Part shown: positions 29,129 to 36,911 of the stretch, piece by piece | How positions within the stretch are numbered: the first letter of the stretch is position 1 | How the letters are laid out: the number at the start of each line of letters is the position of its first letter | Origin: Sulfitobacter geojensis | GTDB taxonomy: Bacteria; Pseudomonadota; Alphaproteobacteria; Rhodobacterales; Rhodobacteraceae | NCBI RefSeq assembly: GCF_000622325.1 | Contig: NZ_JASE01000005.1 | Location: 2,480,001-2,544,000 of the forward strand | Reading direction: 5' to 3' | DNA: 64,000 nt | Notes under the pieces: generated by a model | Told to the model about the DNA's origin: nothing | What the model saw: the letters and a program-made list of their open reading frames with translations, nothing else | The model's database searches: none | Position numbers and translations under genes: made by a program

Positions 29129-29452
29129 ATGAACCTGCCCCCCAAAGTGACCCCCCGCGCCTTTGAACGCCTTTCCGAGATTGGTGCCGCCGGTGATGGC
29201 AAGGCGCTGCGCGTCGCCGTGGATGGCGGCGGTTGTTCGGGGTTTCAGTATGAAATCGCGCTGGATGAACCGAAGGATGATGATCTGGTGTTGGAAGGCG
29301 ACGGTCAGAAGGTCGTCGTCGACAGTATTTCCCTGCCCTTCCTCGCCAATGCGGTGATTGATTTTTCCGAAGAGTTGATCGGCGCACGGTTCGTGATCGA
29401 CAACCCGAATGCCACATCATCCTGCGGCTGCGGCACATCCTTTTCGATGTAA
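29129..29452 (+). CDS. erpA: Iron-sulfur cluster A-type carrier ErpA
   Basis: A 107-residue HesB/IscA/ErpA-type scaffold that hands Fe-S clusters to apoproteins. The three ligand cysteines are visible: one in GGGCSGFQY (about 36) and two in the C-terminal SSCGCGTSF. ATG at 29129 gives the usual start. dgt-erpA-xth is a common neighbourhood in alphaproteobacteria; here the unknown pair at 29454-30836 separates erpA from xth. ErpA converges with the unknown gene with only one base between stop codons. Confidence 0.92.
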   Translation: MNLPPKVTPRAFERLSEIGAAGDGKALRVAVDGGGCSGFQYEIALDEPKDDDLVLEGDGQKVVVDSISLPFLANAVIDFSEELIGARFVIDNPNATSSCGCGTSFSM

Positions 29453-29453
29453 A

Positions 29454-30536
29454 TTATCCCGCCTTGGCCACATGTCCATTGTTGGCCCGCGCGAAGCTTT
29501 CAAAGAACGCTGCGAAATGCGGGGTCGATGCTTCGGCCTGTTCAAGCACATGCTGGCTTTGGCGATCGAGCCAAGGCATGAATTGCGCGCGCATGTTGGG
29601 CCAGCTTTCGCTGCGTTTTGGGCCAAGATCGTAAAGGCATAGGGACAAAGACCGAAGCGCGCCGCCTTGCGGCACTTTGGATTCAAAATATAACGCTCCT
29701 TCAGGCACTTGCGCCTCAAAGCTCGTGTAACCCTGTATGGCTTGTGCCCAGCCGGTCACCAGATAGCTGTGAAATGCATCGTGACGGGGGTATTCAGGCA
29801 CCCCACTGACCGGCAAAATAAGCGCATGAGCGTCGGCAACAGCCTGCGTCCAGATCGGGCTTGGCGTATCTCCTGTGAGTTGGAGTGCGGTGCAGACTTC
29901 GGCCAGTAGATCATGATTTTGATCCAAATAAGCCAGCACACCTGCGAAATGCAGACTCGTTAAAATACCTGCGCTTAACTGCGCGTCCTGTTTGCCGTAA
30001 TCCGACAGGTAAAAAACGATATGTGTCAGTTCGTAAGCGGCCTTTTTGTTCGGCAGCGCAAAGGTGCCCGCCCGCTCTGCAAAACGGCGCAACCGGCCCT
30101 TCACCACCTCTGCCGCACGGGGGTCGCAGACCCCGCGTCTGGCCAATAAACGGTGCGCCTCGGCACGTTGCAAATCCGATAGCTCGGCCCTGACCAATCC
30201 TGCATCAGCCACCCATTGGCACAGGGCCTTACCCTTGTGTCCATCCATTCCCAGATCCTCAAGATCCAGACAAATCGACAGGAAAAACCGGTAGTACTGT
30301 GGGAAGAATTGTAGCTTATTCTCAAGCGTGTCGTAAAATTCCGCATAAGGGGCAAGGTCACCCGCAGACATCGCGGCCTTCGTCGCCGTCAGCATGCCCA
30401 GTACCTCGGCGTTTTCTTTCAGCCAATACACGTCGCCCTGTGCACGGCGCCCCTGTGCAAGCCCCGCCATCAAGGCGCGAAGGTTCTGTGTCCGACTACG
30501 TCGGCGCGCGGGCCTGAATGTGATGACATTGCTCAT
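29454..30536 (-). CDS. Uncharacterised 360-residue protein partnered with the MFTCSI-repeat peptide
   Basis: I do not recognise a functional family; it may be a catalogued DUF (possibly DUF6902, from memory, unchecked). The N-terminus is basic (SNVITFRPARRRSRTQNLRALMAGLAQGRR), followed by helical sequence with a charged centre (EAHRLLARRGVCDPRAAEVVKGRLRRFAERAG) and aromatic-rich segments (FFPQYYRFFLSICLDLEDLGMDG; HDAFHSYLVTGWAQAIQGYTSF). No membrane helix, signal peptide or nucleotide-binding motif is clear. ATG at 30536 has AGGT five bases upstream. It lies 75 bases after the 74-residue peptide gene on the same strand, with a GGGCC/GGCCC hairpin between them that may lower its expression relative to the peptide. 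Confidence 0.8.
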   Translation of the reverse strand: MSNVITFRPARRRSRTQNLRALMAGLAQGRRAQGDVYWLKENAEVLGMLTATKAAMSAGDLAPYAEFYDTLENKLQFFPQYYRFFLSICLDLEDLGMDGHKGKALCQWVADAGLVRAELSDLQRAEAHRLLARRGVCDPRAAEVVKGRLRRFAERAGTFALPNKKAAYELTHIVFYLSDYGKQDAQLSAGILTSLHFAGVLAYLDQNHDLLAEVCTALQLTGDTPSPIWTQAVADAHALILPVSGVPEYPRHDAFHSYLVTGWAQAIQGYTSFEAQVPEGALYFESKVPQGGALRSLSLCLYDLGPKRSESWPNMRAQFMPWLDRQSQHVLEQAEASTPHFAAFFESFARANNGHVAKAG

Positions 30537-30611
30537 GGTGTACCTGATGCTTAAGGGCCGGAATTGCAGGCCCGGCGGTTTCACCGGACCCGTTTGGTAC
30601 CGCGAAACAGG

Positions 30612-30836
30612 CTAGATACTACAGGTAAACATGTGGGTCTGGTCGCCATCGACGATGCTTGAGCCAGAGCCGAGAATGCTGCATGTGAACATCTCGACGC
30701 CGTCCCCCGCCATCATATCGCCGGCCGGTGCTGTTGAACCGGCATTAAAACGACTGTTGTTTGTACCGTTGTCGATGCTGTTTTCAGCAGCGGTCGAAGG
30801 CTTGGAGGTGACGCTAGAAAGGGCAAGTGCTGTCAT
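30612..30836 (-). CDS. 74-residue protein with duplicated C-terminal MFTCSI motif
   Basis: The predicted product starts MTALALSSVTSKPSTAAENS, has an Asn/Ser/Gly-rich middle, then EMFTCSI (48-54), a 13-residue spacer (LGSGSSIVDGDQT) and HMFTCSI (68-74), ending exactly on the second copy. Both copies hold the only cysteines (52 and 72). It has no secretion signal or membrane helix. AGGA eight bases before the ATG at 30836 supports this start; longer in-frame starts are less likely. The layout (leader-like front, repeated Cys core at the C-terminus, neighbour of unknown function) resembles a precursor peptide, but metal or redox binding, or a structural role, are equally open. Possibly a catalogued DUF (DUF6749, from memory, unchecked). 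Confidence 0.72.
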   Translation of the reverse strand: MTALALSSVTSKPSTAAENSIDNGTNNSRFNAGSTAPAGDMMAGDGVEMFTCSILGSGSSIVDGDQTHMFTCSI

Positions 30837-31187
30837 GAGTAAAGTCCTTTTGTTTGAGGTTTCGCAATTATTGGCTGTTAACAATATTACAACTACTCGC
30901 TAAAGGAGAGTTGCCAACCGAAAGTTTTGCCCGTCCAATTTGTCCACAGACCCGCCCACATGAAGGAAAAGGCGCAGCCCTGCCGAACAGGCAGAGATTC
31001 GCGTCTTTTCCACAGGCCACAAAAGAGTTACCAACACACAGGCTCGCATCCGGTTTCTTCGGCAGAACAACCGCAACTTCAATCTCTGATTGAATTTCAG
31101 GTAACAGAATCATCCTATGGGTAAGTCCTGCGGATGCCGAAACGAAAAAATTTGGCCTGCGAAAACAACCTCACGGGGTAGGAAAAA
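30837..31187. promoter_or_regulatory. Intergenic region between the repeat-peptide gene and xth
   Basis: 351 bases with no gene I trust. An 81-codon minus-strand frame exists but has no good ribosome-binding site. A near-identical 12-mer (AGAGTTGCCAAC at 30907-30918, AGAGTTACCAAC at 31024-31035) occurs twice 117 bases apart. The stretch is AT-richer near 30870-30905, a likely promoter zone for the peptide gene. GGTAGG before 31188 is the probable xth ribosome-binding site. Confidence 0.4.
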
Positions 31188-31970
31188 ATGAAGATTGCAA
31201 CCTTCAACATCAACGGCATCAAAGCCCGCATTGACGCCCTGCCCGCCTGGCTCGACACAGCGGCGCCCGATGTGGTGCTGTTGCAGGAAATCAAATCCGT
31301 CGACGCAGCCTTTCCCGCCGAGGTTTTTGAACAGCGCGGTTACAATGTGCACACACACGGGCAGAAATCGTTCAACGGCGTTGCGATCCTGTCGAAGCTG
31401 CCGCTCGAGGACGTCACGCGCGGCTTGCCCGGGGATGACAGCGATGAACAGGCCCGCTGGATCGAGGCAACAGTGATTGGCGAAAAAGACGCAGTGCGCA
31501 TTTGTGGCCTGTATCTTCCCAACGGCAATCCCGCCCCCGGCCCCAAATTCGACTATAAGCTGGCGTGGATGGATCGCCTTGAGGCGCGCGCGCGTGTGTT
31601 GCTGGCCGAAGAAATGCCCTTTCTGATGGCGGGCGATTACAACATCATTCCGCAGGCCGAAGATGCGGCAAAACCCGAAACCTGGCGCGAGGACGCGCTG
31701 TTTCGTCCCGAATCCCGTGCTGCATGGCGTCGATTACTGAACCTTGGCCTGACCGAAGCGTTTCGCGCCCGCACCACCGGCCCCGGCCATTACAGTTTTT
31801 GGGATTACCAAGCCGGCGCATGGAACCGCAACAACGGCATCCGCATCGATCACTTCCTGCTTAGCCCTGCCTGCGCTGATATGTTGCGCGATTGCCAGAT
31901 CGACAAGGACGTGCGCGCCGGCGAAAAGCCGTCGGACCACGTGCCGGTGTGGGTTGAGCTGGACTTTTGA
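31188..31970 (+). CDS. xth: Exodeoxyribonuclease III
   Basis: A 260-residue AP endonuclease/3'-exonuclease of the Exo III family for base-excision repair. Motifs: KIATFNINGIKARIDALPAWL (Asn), LLQEIKSVDAAFP (metal Glu), AGDYNIIP (Asp/Asn), RNNGIRIDHFLLSP and the final GEKPSDHVPVWVELDF with the catalytic His. ATG at 31188 gives the canonical MKIATFNIN start. Confidence 0.95.
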   Translation: MKIATFNINGIKARIDALPAWLDTAAPDVVLLQEIKSVDAAFPAEVFEQRGYNVHTHGQKSFNGVAILSKLPLEDVTRGLPGDDSDEQARWIEATVIGEKDAVRICGLYLPNGNPAPGPKFDYKLAWMDRLEARARVLLAEEMPFLMAGDYNIIPQAEDAAKPETWREDALFRPESRAAWRRLLNLGLTEAFRARTTGPGHYSFWDYQAGAWNRNNGIRIDHFLLSPACADMLRDCQIDKDVRAGEKPSDHVPVWVELDF

Positions 31971-31986
31971 ACTGACAAGACATCGC

Positions 31987-32018
31987 GACCCGCCCTGAGC
32001 TGCGTCGCTTGGCGGGTC
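31987..32018 (+). terminator. Hairpin after xth
   Basis: GACCCGCC pairs perfectly with GGCGGGTC over a 16-base loop, beginning 16 bases after the xth stop. No U-tract. A second hairpin (CCCCTG/CAGGGG, 32082-32106) lies further on, before the histidine kinase gene. Confidence 0.5.
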
Positions 32019-32186
32019 ACGCGCCCAGAACCAAATCGCAGCATCGGCATGGGACCGCGTCTGTAGACAGCGACCGCTATGCCCCTGTAGTTACATGACG
32101 CAGGGGACATTCGACCGCCAATCCTAATTCCGAAAAATGTCCCGCTTTCGCCCGCTTATCAGGCAAGGCAACAAAGGATAGCTTCG

Positions 32187-34019
32187 ATGAACAGGCCAGA
32201 TTTGCGCCGCCACTTTCGCATGTTCAAGGACATGTCCCTGTTCAGGTTGATGGGGTTCGTATTGGTCGGCGTCCTTGCCCTTCAGCTCGCCGTATTTTTA
32301 CAACACGGAAAGATCGATTCACCGCTCGCGTATCCGCTGCCGTTTATCGTCGGACTCGCGGCGGGGCTGTTGGGTGGCGTAATCGAATATCTGCTGGTCA
32401 CAGAACGCAATCGCGCCAAAGCCGAAGCGGACAAGAAAGACAAATTGTTCCAAGCGCTTGCCCTGAGCGAGGAACGGCTTTCCCTTGCGACCAGCCGGTC
32501 CTCTATTTGGGACTGGGACCTCACTACCGATAAACTTTATATGTCGCCGGGTTACGCGACCAGTCTGGGATATACGCCGCAGGAGCTAAGGGAGGCAATG
32601 CAGGGGTCAACGGTGAACCTTCTGCATCCTGACGATGTCGAAAAGTACCTCGCGAAACTGCACGCCCATCTTGAAAACCCCTCCAAAGGCTATCTGAGCG
32701 AGCATCGTTTCAGGACCAAAAGCGGTGAATACCTGTGGTTTCTGGCTTTTGGTCAATCGGTTCTGGATGAAACCGGCAAGGTCGTTCGGTTTAACGGTGT
32801 CACCACCGATATTTCTGAACGGATCGATCTGGAGGCCCGCCTTGATCAGGTGCGCAAACTGGAAGCCATCGGCAAGCTGTCGGGCGGCATTGCGCATGAT
32901 TTCAACAACCTGCTGGCCGTGATTATGGGCAACCTTGAAATGGTGCGCGATGATCTCACCGATCCGGAATTGATACGGATGATTGATGCCAGTCTGCAAG
33001 CCACACGGCGCGGTGCCGATCTGACGCGCTCCATGCTTGCCTTTGCCCGCAAAGCGCCGCTGGAACCGGAGATCATTGATTTGAACGCGGTCGTACGCCA
33101 CGCGAAAGACTGGATGCGGCGCGGTTTGCCGGAATCGATCGAGGTCAACCTTTCGCTGGCGGCGGGGCTTTGGCAGGTCCGGCTTGACGGTCCAACGCTG
33201 GAAAACGCAATTCTGAACCTGTTGCTTAACGCCAGTGACGCGATGGACGCACAAGGAAAACTGAGCATCGAAACCTCAAATGTCCGGATCGAGGAAACTG
33301 CCCTCGATAGTCGCAAGCAGGAGATCGCGTCGGGCCGCTATGTGATGCTGGCAATCGGTGACAACGGTACGGGCATCGCCGAGGGCATTCTGGGCAATGT
33401 GTTTGATCCGTTCTTCACCACAAAGGGACCCGGAAAAGGATCCGGCATGGGGCTGGCGATGGTGGACGGGTTTGTCACCCAATCCGGCGGCAACCTTCAG
33501 GTCGAAACAGAAACCGGTAAGGGGACCCGTTTCAAACTTTTCTTCCCTGCTGTCACGCCCGTGGAAAACCCGAACGACGCGCCCCCTGCTCAAAGCAGCG
33601 CTCAAAGCCCCGTAGGATGCAGTCACTTCCTGCTGGTCGAAGACGAAACCGCCGTGCGCAATGTGCTGCAAGCAAACCTCGAAGCTGCCGGCTATCGGGT
33701 CACAACGGCCGCAAGTGGCGACGAAGCTGTTCAAACCTATCATGCAACGCCGGACATTGACGCGTTGATCACCGACATGGTGATGCCGGGAGAATTGCAA
33801 GGGGCTGCGCTGGCCCTGAAACTCAGAGAACGGGACCCTGATTTGCCGGTGATCCTGATGTCCGGCTACACGCCGGACCACCCGACACCGCAAGGTGACA
33901 TGACCGCCGAACATATCCGCCTGACAAAACCATTCTCCAAGCAAGTCTTGCTTGATGCGATTGGGCGACTTTGCGCGCAGCGCGAAATGCTGTCATCCGC
34001 GGCACAAGGCGATGACTGA
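32187..34019 (+). CDS. Membrane hybrid histidine kinase (PAS, HisKA, HATPase, receiver)
   Basis: 610 residues. Two N-terminal membrane helices (about 15-35 and 48-68), a PAS domain (about 90-215: SSIWDWDLTTDKLYMSPGYATSLGYTPQEL ... GVTTDISERI), a HisKA domain with phospho-acceptor His237 in GGIAHDFNNLL, an ATPase domain (N box NAILNLLLNASDAM; G boxes IGDNGTGI and GSGMGLAMVDGF), and a C-terminal receiver with Asp530 in LITDMVMPG and Lys in LTKPFS. Such FNNLL-type kinases often signal through their own receiver to a phosphotransfer protein. No response-regulator gene is adjacent. Signal unknown; the PAS could sense a small molecule or redox state. Confidence 0.92.
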   Translation: MNRPDLRRHFRMFKDMSLFRLMGFVLVGVLALQLAVFLQHGKIDSPLAYPLPFIVGLAAGLLGGVIEYLLVTERNRAKAEADKKDKLFQALALSEERLSLATSRSSIWDWDLTTDKLYMSPGYATSLGYTPQELREAMQGSTVNLLHPDDVEKYLAKLHAHLENPSKGYLSEHRFRTKSGEYLWFLAFGQSVLDETGKVVRFNGVTTDISERIDLEARLDQVRKLEAIGKLSGGIAHDFNNLLAVIMGNLEMVRDDLTDPELIRMIDASLQATRRGADLTRSMLAFARKAPLEPEIIDLNAVVRHAKDWMRRGLPESIEVNLSLAAGLWQVRLDGPTLENAILNLLLNASDAMDAQGKLSIETSNVRIEETALDSRKQEIASGRYVMLAIGDNGTGIAEGILGNVFDPFFTTKGPGKGSGMGLAMVDGFVTQSGGNLQVETETGKGTRFKLFFPAVTPVENPNDAPPAQSSAQSPVGCSHFLLVEDETAVRNVLQANLEAAGYRVTTAASGDEAVQTYHATPDIDALITDMVMPGELQGAALALKLRERDPDLPVILMSGYTPDHPTPQGDMTAEHIRLTKPFSKQVLLDAIGRLCAQREMLSSAAQGDD

Positions 34020-34070
34020 CATCTCCCGGCCCGTTTGGGTCGGAGGAGCGCTCGCACGAAAGCAGAAACC

Positions 34071-34655
34071 TCAGGCTTCCAGCTCTGCATCCCAGTACAG
34101 AAAATCCATCCAGCTTTCATGCAGCAGGTTTGGCGGGAATTTGCGCCCCATATTGCGCAGCTCTTCTGCAGCGGGTTGGCGCGGGGGTTTGCGCAGATGC
34201 AAGCCGGTGCGGTGCAAGGGTTTCGATCCCTTACTCAGATTGCACGGGCTACAGGCCGCCACCACATTCTGCCATGACGTGACCCCGCCCGCGGCCCGTG
34301 GCACCACATGATCAAAGGTCAGATCACCGCGCGCACCGCAATATTGGCAGCGGAATTCGTCCCTCAAGAATAAATTAAAGCGCGTGAAGGCCACGCGCTT
34401 TTGAGGTTTTACAAAATCTTTCAACACAACAACTGACGGAATTTTCAGCGTCATGGTCGGGCTTTTCACGCAGTCGTCATATTCAGCAACGATATCCACG
34501 CGGTCTAGCCACTTCGCCTTGATCGCATCCTGCCACGACCATAGCGACAAGGGATAATAGCTGAGCGGTCGATAATCCGCATTCAACACCAAGGCGGGCC
34601 TGTGTTTCAGCCCCGCCGGGTGTCTGGTAAATTCGGTCCTGAAATCGCCATCCAT
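34071..34655 (-). CDS. HNH endonuclease family protein
   Basis: A 194-residue protein with an HNH domain held by two CxxC pairs: CQYCGARGDLTFDHVVPRAAGG (about 105-126) and NVVAACSPCNLSKGSK. The N-terminal part (PALVLNADYRPLSYYPLSLWSWQDAIKAKWLDRVDIV) is a conserved extension of this bacterial group, seen across Rhodobacteraceae as a single-copy gene. Not clearly a restriction enzyme; a housekeeping DNA-processing role is more likely. No mobile-element features around it. ATG at 34655. Confidence 0.87.
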   Translation of the reverse strand: MDGDFRTEFTRHPAGLKHRPALVLNADYRPLSYYPLSLWSWQDAIKAKWLDRVDIVAEYDDCVKSPTMTLKIPSVVVLKDFVKPQKRVAFTRFNLFLRDEFRCQYCGARGDLTFDHVVPRAAGGVTSWQNVVAACSPCNLSKGSKPLHRTGLHLRKPPRQPAAEELRNMGRKFPPNLLHESWMDFLYWDAELEA

Positions 34656-34779
34656 CGTGGAAGCACCCTCTGCCGTTTGATCCGACTATATCTCGTGGTT
34701 TTTCTCTGGCAAGCCATAGAATTCCACTAGATGTCGGGAACGACATTAGGTGCGGATTGTCACAGTGATATGACCGTTT

Positions 34780-35445
34780 TTACAGCCCCAGTTTGTCGCG
34801 CATAAACGCCAGCGCCACGCTCAGCCCATCCGGCGCAATGCCGTGGGCGGTGCCGTTCATGATATGGGCGTAGACATCTTTCCAACCGGCAGCCTCAAGT
34901 GCTTCGGCGGCTTCGGGCAAGGACTGCGGCGGTACAACATCGTCCTGATCGCCATGCACCAGAAGGACCGGCGGTTTGACCACAGCCTCATCCGCCAGAA
35001 GATCCGGTGACAACAGCCGGCCGGAAAACGCCACAACGCCGGCAACCGCGTCTTCGCGGCGCGGCGCCACATGCAGGGCCATCATCGTGCCTTGGGAGAA
35101 GCCGAACAAGACGACCTGTTCGGGCAGCACGTCCTCATCCACCATCAACGCATCAAGAAAGGCGTTTAGATCCTCGACGGCGCTGTCCATGCCGCGCATC
35201 GATTCTTCTTCGGAAGACCCGTCGATCCAAGGGATCGGAAACCACTGAAACCCGTTAGGCATGCCTGCCACGTTTTCCGGTGCATTCGGCGCAACGAACA
35301 AAGTGTCGGGCAGATGTTCGCCCAAGGGGTCGGCAAGGCCCAAAAGGTCTGGCCCATTCGCCCCGTAGCCATGCAGAAAGACCACGACCGACCGTGTTTC
35401 CCCTGATTTTGCCTCGCGCCGTACGGCGTTCAATACCCGTGTCAT
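34780..35445 (-). CDS. Phospholipase/carboxylesterase (alpha/beta hydrolase, YpfH-like)
   Basis: A 221-residue alpha/beta hydrolase of the carboxylesterase 2 type. LHGYGANGPDLLGLADPL forms the oxyanion loop, GFSQGTMMAL holds the nucleophile Ser, DQDDVVPPQS the Asp and GTAHGIAPDG the His. Such enzymes cleave short-chain esters or acyl-thioesters on proteins. The ATG at 35445 overlaps the alkA stop as ATGA. Confidence 0.87.
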   Translation of the reverse strand: MTRVLNAVRREAKSGETRSVVVFLHGYGANGPDLLGLADPLGEHLPDTLFVAPNAPENVAGMPNGFQWFPIPWIDGSSEEESMRGMDSAVEDLNAFLDALMVDEDVLPEQVVLFGFSQGTMMALHVAPRREDAVAGVVAFSGRLLSPDLLADEAVVKPPVLLVHGDQDDVVPPQSLPEAAEALEAAGWKDVYAHIMNGTAHGIAPDGLSVALAFMRDKLGL

Positions 35446-36077
35446 CCCAAACCTTCCCTGTTTTTCAAGATATGGTAGTAGGCAAAGAGCGCGCGGGCCG
35501 CAACCGACCGCCACGGCGTCCATGCCTGCGCCAGTTCTGCAAGTTCCTGCGCGCCGGGGCGCGCGGGCAGATCGAAAAGGTTCTGCGCCGCCACCTGCAA
35601 GGCCAGATCCCCCGGCGGAAAGACATCCGCCCGTCCCATGCAGAACATCACATAGATTTGCGCGCTCCAGGGGCCGATGCCGGTGATCGCGGTCAACCGG
35701 GCCATGGCGTCACTGTCGTCAAGGTCATGCAGCGACGCGTAATCCAGATCACTCGTTGCGAGAATCAACGCATACCGTATCTTTGGACGACTGAGCCCCG
35801 CATGGCGCAGCCCCTCTTCGCCCGCGCCCAGCACAGCCGCTTGCGTGGTCAGCCCTGCCGCCTGCATCCGCGCCCGTATTGCGTTTGCCGATGCGACGCT
35901 GACCTGTTGGCTGACGATGATTTCGAGCAATCCGCGAAACCCGTCCGGTTTCAACCGCAGCGGCAGCGGGCCGGTCTGCACCAGAGCCTGCGCAAACCGC
36001 GCATCCTTTTGTGCCAACCACGCAGCCCCCTCGGCCACATCCGCATCAGTTTGGATGATCCGACCCAAATCACTCAC
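35442..36077 (-). CDS. alkA: DNA-3-methyladenine glycosylase II
   Basis: A 211-residue HhH-GPD DNA glycosylase that removes alkylated bases. The helix-hairpin-helix and Gly/Pro-Asp region is seen as RLTAITGIGPWSAQIYVMFCMGRADVFPPGDLALQ, with the catalytic Asp in PPGDLAL. The start is taken as GTG at 36077, overlapping the cobK stop as GTGA and giving SDLGRIIQTDADVAEG; an ATG at 36092 with AGGT six bases upstream is possible. Middle gene of an overlapping cobK-alkA-esterase run. Confidence 0.88.
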   Translation of the reverse strand: MSDLGRIIQTDADVAEGAAWLAQKDARFAQALVQTGPLPLRLKPDGFRGLLEIIVSQQVSVASANAIRARMQAAGLTTQAAVLGAGEEGLRHAGLSRPKIRYALILATSDLDYASLHDLDDSDAMARLTAITGIGPWSAQIYVMFCMGRADVFPPGDLALQVAAQNLFDLPARPGAQELAELAQAWTPWRSVAARALFAYYHILKNREGLG

Positions 36078-36811
36078 AGCTCTGCCACCCATGTCATTAC
36101 CTGCGCGACCTGATCGACCACGAACACCCCTTTGGGCAAGGCAGGCCGATCTATCAGGATCACCCGCAAACGCAGGGCTTTGGCTGCCTCCAGTTTGGGG
36201 CGGCTGGGTACACCGCCCAGGTTGCGCGCGATCAACACATCGACGCGGCGTTCCTTGAACAACGCTATTTCATCCGCCACGGAAAATGGTGCTGTACCGA
36301 ACACCGGTTCCACGAAATCAAAGGGCATAGCGCGCTGATGCACCGTGGTCTGGCGCACCATCAGACAGGCCCCCCGAAACGACGCGTATTCCGGCAGGCT
36401 GGCCCAGCCCGTGGCCGAGAACACCCGCTCCTTCGGGGTGATGAGCGGCATGGCGGATGCGATATCTGTGGCCCTTTGCCACAACGGGTCTTCCCGCGTG
36501 TCCCAAACAGGGCGCGACAGGGTGACAAACGGCAACCCGCAGGCCTTGGCCGCCCCGTACCCTACCCGTGTCATATGACCGTCAAACCCGTGACTTGCGT
36601 CGATAATCGCACGCGCGCCGTGGGCGGCTTGGGCAATCCTGCCCTCGGTCGCGTCTGCGCAAACCTCATAGCGGACCGGCATCGGGTCCGCCCCGCGCGG
36701 TGGTTCGGACATCACCGCACGCACCGTTTGGCCCTGCTCCTGCAACGCCACAGCGATCTGCCGTGCCTCTGCACTGCCCGCCAGCAAAAGTATATGACCC
36801 GTCGGCTCCAT
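36074..36811 (-). CDS. cobK: Precorrin-6A reductase
   Basis: A 245-residue protein of the CobK/CbiJ family: ILLLAGSAEARQIA at the N-terminus (NADPH-binding), AIIDASHGFDGHMT, RPVWDTREDPLW, and VDVLIARNLGGVPSRPKLEAAKALRLRVILIDRPALP at the C-terminus. It reduces precorrin-6A in the aerobic cobalamin pathway. It is isolated here from other cob genes, and heads an overlapping run with alkA and an esterase gene. The ATG at 36811 gives the usual start; ATG codons further upstream would add about 26 residues with no homology. Confidence 0.88.
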   Translation of the reverse strand: MEPTGHILLLAGSAEARQIAVALQEQGQTVRAVMSEPPRGADPMPVRYEVCADATEGRIAQAAHGARAIIDASHGFDGHMTRVGYGAAKACGLPFVTLSRPVWDTREDPLWQRATDIASAMPLITPKERVFSATGWASLPEYASFRGACLMVRQTTVHQRAMPFDFVEPVFGTAPFSVADEIALFKERRVDVLIARNLGGVPSRPKLEAAKALRLRVILIDRPALPKGVFVVDQVAQVMTWVAEL

Positions 36812-36911
36812 TCCCGCGACTTTAGGCCAGCCGCGCGCAGGCACAAGAGCGCGCAGGGGTTGCCCCTCCCGAAACTGAGGTTTACCCATCCCGCAACAAA
36901 GGATTTTTCAA

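Noticed and set aside
30868-31113. 81-codon minus-strand frame upstream of the repeat peptide
   Set aside because: No convincing ribosome-binding site or family; kept only as a note on its repeated VGNS motif and the DNA repeat.
34071-34655. HNH gene as part of a restriction or phage-defence system
   Set aside because: No methyltransferase, integrase or defence genes nearby; matches a single-copy housekeeping group.
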